Positions 42,393 to 51,787 of a stretch of 64,000 nt of DNA are shown piece by piece. Made by a program: the position numbers and the translations under genes. Position 1 is the first letter of the stretch. Each line of letters opens with the position of its first letter. The notes beneath the pieces are model-generated. The model was not told where the DNA came from, made no database searches, and worked only from the letters and a program-made list of their open reading frames with translations. The stretch covers positions 5,144,501 to 5,208,500 of the forward strand of contig JAWKLJ010000001.1 in assembly GCA_041392805.1 (NCBI GenBank), read 5' to 3'. The DNA is from Saprospiraceae bacterium. Lineage in GTDB: Bacteria; Bacteroidota; Bacteroidia; Chitinophagales; Saprospiraceae.

Positions 42393-43445
42393 TTATCTAA
42401 AACCAGTATTGATTTTTTCCAAAGTTGCTGATCCAGGGCACAACTCCTCTGCTTTCAGCGAATTCAGCGGTCTTTCTACCGTATTGATCAATTCATGCAA
42501 GTCTTTGCTTTCTTCATTAATATAAAGCAAGCCAGTCAGAATTTCTCCCTTGGCTTTAGCATCCTGAAGGCGTCGTATGGCCGAGGTTGCGTTTCGGGGA
42601 TCCCAGTTGGGGGCCAATTTGCTAAGTAATACTTGAGAGCCATCGTGTAAGGTTACACTAGCGGTGCTACCCTCTTCGTAATCGACGAGTATTTCTTCTT
42701 GGTATGGCACAAAATCAAGCACAGAGGTCATTTCAATATGATCCCTAACGAAGTCATATGATTTAGTGGAACCCGTATTGTTATTAAAGGTTACGCAAGG
42801 CGAAAGAACGTCTAAAAAGGCGAAACCAGGGTGGGAAATAGCCGCTTTGATCATGGGGATTAATTGCCCTTTGTCTCCGGAAAAACTACGACCGACAAAA
42901 GTGGCGCCTAATTCAAGTGATAAGCCCGCCAAATCAATAGCTGCAAACGGATTTAGAGATCCTTCTTTACTGATAGATCCAAAATCTGCGGTGGCGGAAT
43001 CTTGACCTTTAGTTAAGCCATAGCAGCCATTGTTCATGACAATGTAGGTCATATTAATATTGCGACGAACCGCATGTACAAACTGGCCCATACCAATGGA
43101 AGCGGTATCCCCATCGCCGGACACGCCGAGATAAATCAGTTCTCTATTGGCCATATTGGCGCCGGTGGCGATAGAAGGCATCCTACCATGAACCGAGTTA
43201 AAGCCATGCGAATTACTCAGGAAATAAGTTGGGGTTTTGGAAGAACACCCAATACCTGACAACTTGGCCAGTCGATGGGGTTCAATGGACATTTCAAAAC
43301 AAGCTTGTACAATGGCGGCACTAATAGAATCGTGTCCGCAACCTGCACATAGGGTTGAAATAGCGCCTTCATAATCTGCTTTGGCATAACCAAGTCTATT
43401 CTTGGGTAGTGCGGGGTGTCGGAAGGCGGGTCTTATATAAGTCAT
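42393..43445 (-). CDS. korB: 2-oxoacid:ferredoxin oxidoreductase, beta subunit
   Basis: A 350-residue thiamine-diphosphate subunit of a 2-oxoglutarate-type 2-oxoacid:ferredoxin oxidoreductase. It shows CAGCGHDS (Cys33, Cys36), IGCSSKTPTYF, the GDGD thiamine-binding motif in LGVSGDGDTASIG, and the matching NNGCYGLTKGQ. It converts a 2-oxoacid and CoA to acyl-CoA and CO2 while reducing ferredoxin. In the usual pairing it works with the alpha/gamma subunit encoded upstream (43576-45387). A long hairpin separates the two genes although they lie in one operon. Substrate specificity for 2-oxoglutarate rather than pyruvate is inferred from the KorAB-type split. Confidence 0.92.
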   Translation of the reverse strand: MTYIRPAFRHPALPKNRLGYAKADYEGAISTLCAGCGHDSISAAIVQACFEMSIEPHRLAKLSGIGCSSKTPTYFLSNSHGFNSVHGRMPSIATGANMANRELIYLGVSGDGDTASIGMGQFVHAVRRNINMTYIVMNNGCYGLTKGQDSATADFGSISKEGSLNPFAAIDLAGLSLELGATFVGRSFSGDKGQLIPMIKAAISHPGFAFLDVLSPCVTFNNNTGSTKSYDFVRDHIEMTSVLDFVPYQEEILVDYEEGSTASVTLHDGSQVLLSKLAPNWDPRNATSAIRRLQDAKAKGEILTGLLYINEESKDLHELINTVERPLNSLKAEELCPGSATLEKINTGFR

Positions 43446-43459
43446 TTTTTTTTGTTTGA

Positions 43460-43566
43460 TTCTTTGACAAATCTCGTGATCTAAAGGCCGTCATAAAAAG
43501 AAAACAACACTTCCTTTGGTCGTTTTTGCTTTCTTTTTATGATTGCCCATGCGATTTGTCAAAGAA
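43460..43566. repeat. Palindrome between korA and korB
   Basis: TTCTTTGACAAATC and GATTTGTCAAAGAA are exact 14-bp arms, and the inner GTCATAAAAAGAAA and CTTTCTTTTTATGA segments also pair. Its arm resembles the elements at 14903-15008 and 26882-26927. In an operon gap it may tune relative subunit expression. Confidence 0.65.
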
Positions 43567-43575
43567 GGTTTTTTT

Positions 43576-45387
43576 TTAAGCTTTTACCAAATGCTTTTCG
43601 CCAATCAATGCCATGATGCGTTGAGCCGTAATAGGCATGCCATCATAATTGAGGATCGGAATCAGACGCTCAGGTGACACCTGCAATTCGTTAATCAGTA
43701 AACTACGGAATTGGGCATCCCGGTTTTGCTCCACCACAAAGATTTTTTCGTGACTAGCAATAAACTCCTCTACCGCTTCATTAAATGGAAAAGCCTTGAT
43801 ACGCATTGCATCCAAGGGAAAACCTTCGGCTGTTAGTAACTCCATCGCTTCTATGGCTGCGTAGGTAGTTGTTCCAAAGAAAACCAATCCAAAATCACTG
43901 GTATTTTCCGCCTGATAAAATTCAGGTGCAGGGACGTATGATTTAGCGGTTTCCCATTTCTTTAGTAGGCGATCTACATTGCGTACATAATCAGCACCCT
44001 GTTCGGTATAACGGGCATATTCATCTCTGGAAGTTCCTCGTGTAAAAAAAGAACCTTTTGTTGGATGGGTGGCAGGGATAGTACGATAGCAGATACCATC
44101 ACCATCGACATCCAGGTAACGACCAAATACTTCCATTTGATCTAGATCCTCTGCTGACAATACTTTGCCCAGATCATAAGCCTGGCCATCTTCCCATTTA
44201 AAAGGCGGAGACATATGGTCATTCATCCCCAAATCCAGATCCGTCATCAAAAGGATCACCGTTTGCAGGCGGTCGGCCAGGTCAAAAGCTTTAACGGTCA
44301 GGTCGAAGCATTCCTTAGGCGTACTAGGGAAAAGCAAAACATGCTTGGTATCACCATGAGAAGCATAAGCAGAGGAGAGAATATCGGGTTGCTGGGTGCG
44401 CGTAGGCATCCCTGTAGATGGACCGCCACGTTGTACATTGACCAGCACAACGGGGATTTCGGCAAAGTAGGCCAGTCCTATAAACTCGCTCATGAGCGAA
44501 ATGCCGGGGCCGCTGGTGGCTGTAAAGGACCGAGCCCCATTCCAGGTAGCTCCGATCACCATTCCGATGGCTGCCAACTCGTCTTCTGCTTGTACGATGG
44601 CAAATTTGTTTTTGCCTGTTTCTGGGTCGACCCGGAGTTTTTTAGCATATTTCTCAAAGGCTTTGACGACAGAAGTGGAGGGAGTAATGGGATACCAGGC
44701 AGCAAAGGTTGCGCCCGCATAAATACCCCCAAGTCCGACCGCCGTATTACCATCTACCAAAATGCTATCTCCTACCTTGTCTCTACGTTCTACCCGAATC
44801 GGCAAGGGATAGTCATAATTTGCTTTGATATAATCCGCGCCCAAATCCAAGGCCAGAAAGTTGGGAGGAATGAGTTTGGGCTTTTTTTGAAACTGCTCGG
44901 AGATAATCCCTTTAATGACATCCATTTCAATATCAATCAAGGTTGCTACGGCAGCTAGATAAACGATATTTTTAAAAAGCTGTCGATGCCGGGGATCAGC
45001 ATAATGATCAATACAAAGTTGCGTCATCGGGACGCCAATATAATGGATGTCGTCCCGAATGAGTTCATCATAAAGCTTTTTGGTATTGTCATACACCAAA
45101 TACCCACCCGGTCGAATCGAGGCAATATCTTTTGCCAGGCTCTGGGGGTTGATAGCCACCATGAGGTCAATACCATCCCTACGGCCGAGGTGGCCTTTTT
45201 CATTAATCCGCACTTCATACCAGGTTGGCAAACCTTGGATATTGGAAGGAAAAATATTCTTAGGGGATACCGGAAGCCCCATGCGGAAGATCGATTTCGC
45301 AAAAATATTATTTGCGCTGGCGGATCCAGTTCCATTGACATTTGCAAAACGAACCACTAGGTCGTTTACTGCACTTACTTTCAGCAT
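43576..45387 (-). CDS. korA: 2-oxoacid:ferredoxin oxidoreductase, fused gamma-alpha subunit
   Basis: A 603-residue subunit. Residues ~1-190 form the gamma domain (GTGSASANNIFAKSIFRMG...), and ~210-603 the alpha pyrimidine-binding domains, with GGIYAGATFAAWYPITPSTS, VQAEDELAAIGMVIGA, ATSGPGISLMSEFIGLA and VNVQRGGPSTGMPTRTQQ. This gamma-alpha fusion is typical of KorA-type enzymes. I place the start at ATG 45387 (MLKVSAVNDLVV), which overlaps the end of the GltD-like gene by 7 bp; a longer frame to 45471 has no support. It forms a two-subunit enzyme with the downstream korB-like gene. Confidence 0.92.
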   Translation of the reverse strand: MLKVSAVNDLVVRFANVNGTGSASANNIFAKSIFRMGLPVSPKNIFPSNIQGLPTWYEVRINEKGHLGRRDGIDLMVAINPQSLAKDIASIRPGGYLVYDNTKKLYDELIRDDIHYIGVPMTQLCIDHYADPRHRQLFKNIVYLAAVATLIDIEMDVIKGIISEQFQKKPKLIPPNFLALDLGADYIKANYDYPLPIRVERRDKVGDSILVDGNTAVGLGGIYAGATFAAWYPITPSTSVVKAFEKYAKKLRVDPETGKNKFAIVQAEDELAAIGMVIGATWNGARSFTATSGPGISLMSEFIGLAYFAEIPVVLVNVQRGGPSTGMPTRTQQPDILSSAYASHGDTKHVLLFPSTPKECFDLTVKAFDLADRLQTVILLMTDLDLGMNDHMSPPFKWEDGQAYDLGKVLSAEDLDQMEVFGRYLDVDGDGICYRTIPATHPTKGSFFTRGTSRDEYARYTEQGADYVRNVDRLLKKWETAKSYVPAPEFYQAENTSDFGLVFFGTTTYAAIEAMELLTAEGFPLDAMRIKAFPFNEAVEEFIASHEKIFVVEQNRDAQFRSLLINELQVSPERLIPILNYDGMPITAQRIMALIGEKHLVKA

Positions 45388-47162
45388 ACCTTGCTGGCTT
45401 TTGTTACATTGTATAAATACTTCATCATATCCCAGGCTCCAGTTGGGCAACGTTCGGCGCACAAGCCACAATGGAGACAGACGTCTTCATCCTTGACCAT
45501 GACCCTGGCCGTTGGCAAAATGTCCGAGACATAAAGATCCTGGGAAGTATTAAGCGCAGGCGCACTCAATCGAGTACGCAGTTCTTCTTCTTCTCCATCG
45601 GTGGTAAAAGTAATACAAGAGGTAGGGCAAATATCAACGCAGGCATCGCATTCGATGCAGCGGCTGGTGGTGAATACGGTTTGGACATCGCAATTGAGGC
45701 AGCGTTGCGCCTCTTTGAAGCCTGTAGGTTGATCAAATCCGAGTTCCACTTCTATTTTTCGATCCTGTAGGCTTATTGTTTTGTCTGCATGAGGGACCAG
45801 GTAGCGCTCATCTACTACTACTGGGCTGTCATAGCTCCACTCGTGGATACCCATTTTTTGGCTAACCAGATTAGTCATGGGGCTAGGTCGTTTATGCACA
45901 TCAGCCCCCTGACAAAACAGATCGATAGAAACAGCAGCCTGATGAGCCTGGGCTACCGCCGTAATGATATTTTCAGGTCCAAGGGCAGCATCTCCGCCAA
46001 AAAAGACTTTGGGAAGTGTGGATTGGAAGGTTGTCCGGTCCAGGACAGGAATATCCCATTTACCAAATTCAATTCCGAGATCTCTTTCGATCCAGGGGCA
46101 ATGGTTGTCCTGCCCAATGGCAATAATCACATCATCCGCTTCAATGAAAACGTCAGGTTCTCCGGTTGGGACAAGTGACCGTTTTCCATTTTCATCATAT
46201 TCTGCTTTGACCTTGCCAAACATAAGGCCTTTTAGTTGGCCATTTTCCACTACAAATTCCTTGGGTGGCATATTGTTTAGGATAGGAATATCCTCTCGCT
46301 TGGCATCTTCAATTTCCCACGGTGACGCTTTCATATCCTTAAAGGGGCTACGCACCACTACTTTGACTTCGGTTCCGCCCAAACGGCGAGAAGTACGGCA
46401 GCAGTCCATCGCGGTATTTCCACCACCCAGGACAATTACTTTTTTGCCAATTTTGGTGGTATGACCAAAGGCCACACTAGCCAACCAATCAATACCGATA
46501 TGAATATTGGCATCCCCCTCTTGTCGGCCAGGAAGGCGAGGGAGATCGCCACCCTTAGGCGCGCCAGTACCTACAAAAACGGCATCATAATCCTTCTCCA
46601 ATATTTCTCTCATGCTCTTTACATAAGTATTGAAGTGGGTGTGTATTCCCATGTTCAGGATGTAGCCTATTTCCTCGTCTAACACGGATTCTGGCAATCG
46701 AAAAGACGGAATCTGTGTTCGCATCATACCTCCACCTTTGTTCCATTCATCATAGAGGTGAATTTCATAACCTAGTGGTGCCAAATCGCGAGCAACGGTT
46801 AAGGAGGCGGGGCCCCCGCCAATCAAGGCTATTTTTTTGCCATTTTTCTCCTTAGGTGCTTGTGGCATTCGAGCATTGACATCGCCTTTATTGTCTGCTG
46901 CTACTCGTTTTAACCGACAAATAGCCACGGGTTCCTCTTCAATTCTACCGCGTCTGCAAGCCGGTTCACAAGGGCGATCGCAGGTTCGGCCCAAGATGCC
47001 TGGGAATACATTGGACTCCCAGTTAACCATGTAGGCATCTGCATAGCGTTGGGCCGCAATGAGCCGAATATACTCAGGCACAGGCGTATGCGCCGGACAT
47101 GCATATTGGCAGTCCACAACTTTGTGAAAGTATTCCGGATCGTTAATGTTAGTAGCTTTCAA
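45381..47162 (-). CDS. GltD-like FAD/NAD(P) oxidoreductase with ferredoxin domain
   Basis: A 593-residue iron-sulphur flavoprotein. The N-terminal cysteine region (Cys18, Cys22, Cys61, Cys65, Cys69) is as in glutamate synthase small subunit. An FAD Rossmann motif GGGPAS (115-120), an NAD(P) motif VLGGGNTAMD near 250, and a C-terminal two-cluster ferredoxin domain (CIECDACVDICP and CLHCGLCAERCP) follow. It opens the operon and overlaps korA, so it probably passes electrons between NAD(P)H and the 2-oxoacid oxidoreductase or its ferredoxin. No glutamate synthase large subunit is present, so it is not GltD proper. Electron-transfer partner is inference. Confidence 0.88.
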   Translation of the reverse strand: MKATNINDPEYFHKVVDCQYACPAHTPVPEYIRLIAAQRYADAYMVNWESNVFPGILGRTCDRPCEPACRRGRIEEEPVAICRLKRVAADNKGDVNARMPQAPKEKNGKKIALIGGGPASLTVARDLAPLGYEIHLYDEWNKGGGMMRTQIPSFRLPESVLDEEIGYILNMGIHTHFNTYVKSMREILEKDYDAVFVGTGAPKGGDLPRLPGRQEGDANIHIGIDWLASVAFGHTTKIGKKVIVLGGGNTAMDCCRTSRRLGGTEVKVVVRSPFKDMKASPWEIEDAKREDIPILNNMPPKEFVVENGQLKGLMFGKVKAEYDENGKRSLVPTGEPDVFIEADDVIIAIGQDNHCPWIERDLGIEFGKWDIPVLDRTTFQSTLPKVFFGGDAALGPENIITAVAQAHQAAVSIDLFCQGADVHKRPSPMTNLVSQKMGIHEWSYDSPVVVDERYLVPHADKTISLQDRKIEVELGFDQPTGFKEAQRCLNCDVQTVFTTSRCIECDACVDICPTSCITFTTDGEEEELRTRLSAPALNTSQDLYVSDILPTARVMVKDEDVCLHCGLCAERCPTGAWDMMKYLYNVTKASKVC

Positions 47163-47493
47163 AACCTTCTATCTTTTTAATGAATGAACTGCTGCAATAT
47201 AGGGTAGAATTGCATAAATCCAAAATAAGGTATTGGCTTTTACAAAAAGGTTCAAATATTTATTTTGTTTTTTCGATAGATGCTTAAGTGTTTTGAGCAT
47301 AGCACTTTGGTTTAGCTAGGCTTAAGCCCCTTGATAAAGCTACTTGTTGGGTTGTTAAAATTAGTGATAAAACGCCTTAAGCTCAAGAGCCAACCAATGC
47401 AAAATATAATGGCGGAATGCGGAAGGTTCTGATTTTAGAATTATATTTATGCCTGATCCCTTGGGATTTATTTATCAAAACAAAACTAGACCG
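47163..47493. other. Divergent intergenic region with an inverted repeat
   Basis: This 330-bp gap lies between divergent genes and should hold both promoters. The arms around TTGGTTTAGCT...GCTTAAG (47307-47325) and CTTAAGCTC...AGCCAACCAA (47376-47397) form an imperfect palindrome. I find no gene or defined RNA. Confidence 0.45.
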
Positions 47494-50400
47494 ATGATCA
47501 AAAGGAATTATTTTTTTATGCTGGTCATATTGTTGGGGATGATGGCATGTAAGACAGAAGAAGTAAAGACGCCAGCGGCATTAGAAATAAAAACGCTGGG
47601 GGCAGCCGAAGCAACTGCATTGGCCGACAAGATTAACCAGGAGGTGACAGCCAAGGTTGTCGAGGGGCTGGCCTTAAGCCTCTGGGCCTCTGATTCGCTG
47701 TTGGCCGACCCGATTGCCTTGCGTATTGACCAGCAGGGTAGGGTCTTTGTTACGAGAACCAATCGACAAAAAGATTCAGAATTCGATATTCGAGGCCACC
47801 AGGATTGGATGACTGCCTCTATTTCTCTTCAGACGGTGGAAGATCGCAGGGCTTTCCTGAGAAAGACTTTTGCACCGGAATTGAGTGAGCAGAACAGCTG
47901 GCTCCCCGACCTCAATAAAGACAGTATTATCGACTGGCGCGACTTGACGGTTCAGCAAGAGGAAATTTTCCGGATTGAAGACAAGGATGGCGATGGTCTG
48001 GCCGATTTCTCTCAATTGTATATCCGTGACTTCAACGAAGAAATAACGGATTGTGCTGGTGCCGTATTACCATTTAATGACGATGTATATGTAGGCGTAG
48101 GACCTGATATGTGGCGCCTAACCGATACAAATGGCGATGGGATGGCTGATACCAAAGAATCCATAAGTCATGGATATAATGTGCACATTGGTTTTGGCGC
48201 CCATGGTATGTCTGGCTTAACGGTTGGTCCTGATGGACGTATTTATTGGGGAGCGGGGGATATTGGCACCAACGTAATCGACAAAGAAGGGAAACAATGG
48301 AAATACCCCAACCAGGGCACCATTGTGCGTTGTGAGCCCGATGGGACTGGCTTCGAAGTTTTTGCTGCAGGCCTGCGAAACACCCATGAGTTTGTATTTG
48401 ATGAATATGGTAACATTTTTAGTGAAGACAATGACGGAGACCACCAGGGCGAAAGGGAAAGATTGGTTTATATTGTGAATGGCCATGATGCTGGCTGGCG
48501 GATCAACTGGCAATTTGGTAAATATACAGATCCGGATAACAACGGTTATAAGGTGTGGATGGACGAAAAAATGCACCTCCCCAGAAATGAGGATCAGGCG
48601 GCCTATTTTATCCCGCCGATTCGAAATTATCACAATGGCCCTACCGGAATGGTCTATAACCCTGGCACCGCACTCGGCCCAGAGTGGAACAAGCATTTTT
48701 TCCTCGTAGAATTTGTAGGAAATCCTTCCCGCTCGAATATCCATGCTTTTACGATGAAACCAGATGGCGCTGGGTTTGATTTCGACAAGGAAGTCAACGT
48801 TTTGAATGGCGTTTTGGCCACTGGTATGGACTTTGGGCCTGACGGAGCCTTGTATTTTGGCGACTGGATCAATGGCTGGGGAACCAAAGATTATGGCCGT
48901 ATCTGGAAATTGGATGCGGTAAATAAAAACAATGCAGCTATTCGAGACGAGACGAAACGGTTGTTAGGAGAAGATTTTTCCAAAAGGAAATTGGAAGACC
49001 TTGCTCAAGTTCTTCAGCATTCCGATTATCGGGTTCGTCAAAAAGCGCAATTTGAATTGGCTAAACGCGGCAAAAAAAGCCTACCTGTTTTGCTGGGTGC
49101 TATCGAACAAAAAGAAAACCAGTTGGGTAGAATTCACGGGATTTGGGGCATCTGGCAGCTGGCGCGCAAGGACCAATCGCTGGCCAGCCATTTGATCCCT
49201 CTGTTACAAGATTCAGATGCACAGGTGGCCTCCCAGGCGGCTAAGGTGCTTGGCGACATTCGCTACGCTGCAGCAGGGGAAGCCCTGTTGCCTATGTTGA
49301 AAAATGCATCTCAACGGGTCCAGTTTTTTGCAGCTGAGGCGCTGGGCCGAATAGCCTTTGAGCCTGCCATACAGCCTATTGCTGACATGCTCGTCGCCAA
49401 TGACAACAAGGACTTGTACCTGCGGCATGCTGGTTCGCTGGCATTGGCACGCATAGGCAAGTCGGCACCAATAGTAGCCCTGAGCAGCCATCCTTCCCGT
49501 GCCTTGCGCATTGCCGCCGTGGTGGCCTTGCGAAGAATGCAAGACCCTGGCATAGCCGTTTTTTTAGCTGATGAGGATGAATATATCGTAGCCGAGGCCG
49601 CCAGAGCCATCAATGATGACTTCTCTATAGAGGGCGCCCTGCCTGCCTTGGCCAATGTACTGAAAGAAAGCCGTTTTAGCAGCGAGCCACTTATCCGTCG
49701 GGCCATTAATGCCAATTCTAGGGTGGGTAAGCCTGAGAACTTGCAACTATTGATCGATTATGCCAAAAATGAGCAAGCAGCTGAAAGTATGCGTGCTGAG
49801 GCGCTGGCGACCTTGGGTGTCTGGACGAACCCCTCCGTATTGGACCGGGTAGATGGTCGCTATAGAGGCCCGGTAGAAAGAGACGCAGCCCCTGTGAAAG
49901 TAGCGATGGAACCCTTATTGGCGCAATTACTTGGAGAGAAAAGTGAAATGCTGCAAGTGGCGGCTATTGCGGCAGCTGGCAAACTTGGCATCTCCTCCCT
50001 GGCTGGCACGGTAAATGGTCTTTTCCAAAAAGGGAAAAGCGATGAGGTGAAAATTGCCGCTTTAAATGCGCTGAGCAAAATGGATGACCAATTGTTTGAA
50101 AAGGCGATTACCTCAGCCATTAGTATGAAATCCAGCTCACTCAGATCAGAGGCGCTGGGAATGCTTTCCACAATTGATTACCCGGCAGCTGGCGCTGTTA
50201 AGTTATATGCAAGTGTGTTAAAAGATGGATCCATTCGAGAAAAACAGACGGTACTTAATGTATTGGGAGGGATGAGTGAACCACAGGCAAAGCAGTTGTT
50301 GGGCGAAAACCTTAAAACTTACATTGCAGGCAAATTAGAGAAAGACCTTGAATTAGAATTGATTGAAGCTATTGAGGCAAATAAATCGGCAGACTTGTTG

Positions 50401-50901
50401 GCTCAATTGAATGCCTACTGGGCTGAACGATCAAAAGAGGATCCGCTAGCTCCCTATCGCTTGGCGATAGAAGGGGGAAATCCATTCCGTGGGCAGCGTA
50501 TTTTTTATAACGATCAGGCGGCGCAATGTATCCGTTGCCATACCGTTTTCGAATTTGGCGGAGAAGTCGGACCCTCGCTGGCCAATATCGGACATGATTT
50601 TTCGGCCGAAAAACTGTTGGAGTCGCTAGTACTCCCTAGTGCCCGATTGGCACCTGGGTTTGGTACCGTTACCCTTACACTTAACAACGGCGAAACAGCT
50701 GGTGGTGTCCTGATGGCAGAAACGGATAGCGATATCACCCTTCGAATCCAACAAGACGAAACCAAAACATTCAAAAAATCGGAGATAAAGGAAAGGCAGA
50801 ACATCCCCTCGGCTATGCCGCCGATGGGTGACATCCTAAGCAAACGCCAATTGCGCGACTTAGTGGCTTTTCTAGGTACTTTGAAGGAAGAGGAAAGTTA
50901 G
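47494..50901 (+). CDS. PVC-type heme-binding lipoprotein with propeller and HEAT repeats
   Basis: A ~1135-residue exported lipoprotein (signal MIKRNYFFMLVILLGMMAC, lipobox GMMAC). A beta-propeller of the membrane-bound dehydrogenase type comes first (about residues 60-470), with calcium-type DxDxDG loops (DLNKDSIIDW, DKDGDGLAD, DTNGDGMAD). A long HEAT-repeat array follows (about 500-960), then a C-terminal cytochrome c domain with CIRCH (1012-1016) and a putative Met ligand in the MPPMGD segment. It resembles the large family of propeller/HEAT/cytochrome proteins of Planctomycetota and Bacteroidota, whose substrates (probably sugars or polyols) are largely unknown. I start at ATG 47494; the frame's earlier ATG at 47449 would spoil the signal peptide. 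Confidence 0.87.
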   Translation: MIKRNYFFMLVILLGMMACKTEEVKTPAALEIKTLGAAEATALADKINQEVTAKVVEGLALSLWASDSLLADPIALRIDQQGRVFVTRTNRQKDSEFDIRGHQDWMTASISLQTVEDRRAFLRKTFAPELSEQNSWLPDLNKDSIIDWRDLTVQQEEIFRIEDKDGDGLADFSQLYIRDFNEEITDCAGAVLPFNDDVYVGVGPDMWRLTDTNGDGMADTKESISHGYNVHIGFGAHGMSGLTVGPDGRIYWGAGDIGTNVIDKEGKQWKYPNQGTIVRCEPDGTGFEVFAAGLRNTHEFVFDEYGNIFSEDNDGDHQGERERLVYIVNGHDAGWRINWQFGKYTDPDNNGYKVWMDEKMHLPRNEDQAAYFIPPIRNYHNGPTGMVYNPGTALGPEWNKHFFLVEFVGNPSRSNIHAFTMKPDGAGFDFDKEVNVLNGVLATGMDFGPDGALYFGDWINGWGTKDYGRIWKLDAVNKNNAAIRDETKRLLGEDFSKRKLEDLAQVLQHSDYRVRQKAQFELAKRGKKSLPVLLGAIEQKENQLGRIHGIWGIWQLARKDQSLASHLIPLLQDSDAQVASQAAKVLGDIRYAAAGEALLPMLKNASQRVQFFAAEALGRIAFEPAIQPIADMLVANDNKDLYLRHAGSLALARIGKSAPIVALSSHPSRALRIAAVVALRRMQDPGIAVFLADEDEYIVAEAARAINDDFSIEGALPALANVLKESRFSSEPLIRRAINANSRVGKPENLQLLIDYAKNEQAAESMRAEALATLGVWTNPSVLDRVDGRYRGPVERDAAPVKVAMEPLLAQLLGEKSEMLQVAAIAAAGKLGISSLAGTVNGLFQKGKSDEVKIAALNALSKMDDQLFEKAITSAISMKSSSLRSEALGMLSTIDYPAAGAVKLYASVLKDGSIREKQTVLNVLGGMSEPQAKQLLGENLKTYIAGKLEKDLELELIEAIEANKSADLLAQLNAYWAERSKEDPLAPYRLAIEGGNPFRGQRIFYNDQAAQCIRCHTVFEFGGEVGPSLANIGHDFSAEKLLESLVLPSARLAPGFGTVTLTLNNGETAGGVLMAETDSDITLRIQQDETKTFKKSEIKERQNIPSAMPPMGDILSKRQLRDLVAFLGTLKEEES

Positions 50902-51194
50902 TAGTACCAGGGGCGACAAAATACTAACCGCATCCGTTTGTGCTATCGGTTGTTGCCGACCGACAAACCTTTGGTTGGCGAAAAAGCGCTTTTTCATTTG
51001 GATAGCTCTTCAACATGGCTTAACTTGAGCTATAATTGAAGCAAAAAATAGAACTGTTTTATAAAATCGCTAAATATTTTATTAGAAGGGGCTTTCGCCC
51101 CTTTTTTTTTATGTTTTTATTTTTCATTTAAACATAATTACTCAGCAGCATAGCACACTCTCTGTGGTGTTGTGTACAGCCTCCCCCTCACAAT
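50902..51194. other. Gene-free 3' region
   Basis: The interval between the heme lipoprotein gene and the minus-strand small frame holds a GTTTGT...ACCGACAAAC hairpin near 50938-50973, possibly a first terminator, and the strong terminator below. No gene is seen. Confidence 0.5.
51086..51111 (+). terminator. Intrinsic terminator
   Basis: AAGGGGC-TTTC-GCCCCTT followed by a long T run: a textbook terminator for the plus-strand lipoprotein gene. Confidence 0.9.
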
Positions 51195-51272
51195 TTATTC
51201 TTCCTCTTCAATCAAATATTTAAGATGTTTGTATACAGGGAGTATGTAGGTGAAATTCTTTTTCTCATACAT
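51195..51272 (-). CDS. 25-codon frame overlapping the MNT gene
   Basis: An ATG inside the end of the nucleotidyltransferase gene opens MYEKKNFTYILPVYKHLKYL followed by five codons rich in glutamate. It sits where a HEPN toxin partner would normally start, but it is far too short for one and I do not recognise it. It may be a truncated partner or chance. Confidence 0.25.
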   Translation of the reverse strand: MYEKKNFTYILPVYKHLKYLIEEEE

Positions 51273-51564
51273 AAATTACTGTTTTGTTGATTTCATCTTC
51301 AATTATTGGGTTGACATATTTATGGTTGACCAAATCCACTTTATCTATATTGAGCAAATCTTTAATAAAAATTTCAAGTTGATAGACATCTTTGAATCCT
51401 AACCTTTTTCCTTCTTCTAATTCATAGATTAAATCGACATCACTTTCTTCATTTGAAGAATCAGTCGAATAACTACCAAATAAGCCAATCTTGATTATGT
51501 TAAATTTTTTCTCTAACACATTTTTATTATTCTTTATCTTATTGATTATCATTTTTTTGTCCAT
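51265..51564 (-). CDS. MNT-type minimal nucleotidyltransferase (antitoxin-like)
   Basis: A 99-residue minimal nucleotidyltransferase. GLFGSYSTDSSNEESDVDL carries the GS...DxD active-site pattern (Gly30-Ser31, Asp42, Asp44). Length and C-terminus (…VNPIIEDEINKTVIYV) match MntA-type antitoxins, which AMPylate a partner HEPN (HepT) toxin to silence it. No HEPN gene is adjacent on either side: upstream is the end of the caspase gene and downstream only a 25-codon frame. It is either an orphan or a remnant whose toxin was lost. It is distinctly AT-rich compared with its neighbours, consistent with acquisition. Confidence 0.85.
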   Translation of the reverse strand: MDKKMIINKIKNNKNVLEKKFNIIKIGLFGSYSTDSSNEESDVDLIYELEEGKRLGFKDVYQLEIFIKDLLNIDKVDLVNHKYVNPIIEDEINKTVIYV

Positions 51565-51787
51565 GATTAACGATTTTCAGAGGTCAATTTACTCATTTTT
51601 TTAGATAATTGCACACAACAGGTGCTAAGCGCCTCTTGGGTAGAGATGGCTAGCCGAAAGCAGGTAAATTTTGCAGACGAACCTGTCTACGGGATAGTTA
51701 GTTTAGGGCAATTCTGTGAGAAACCCCCTTCTATGGTGTTTTTTGTGCTTAACTCAAAAGCGAACAATTAAGGCTCCTAGCAGACGC

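Noticed and set aside
44215..44958. 247-codon plus-strand frame
   Set aside because: Antisense shadow of the well-supported korA-like gene.
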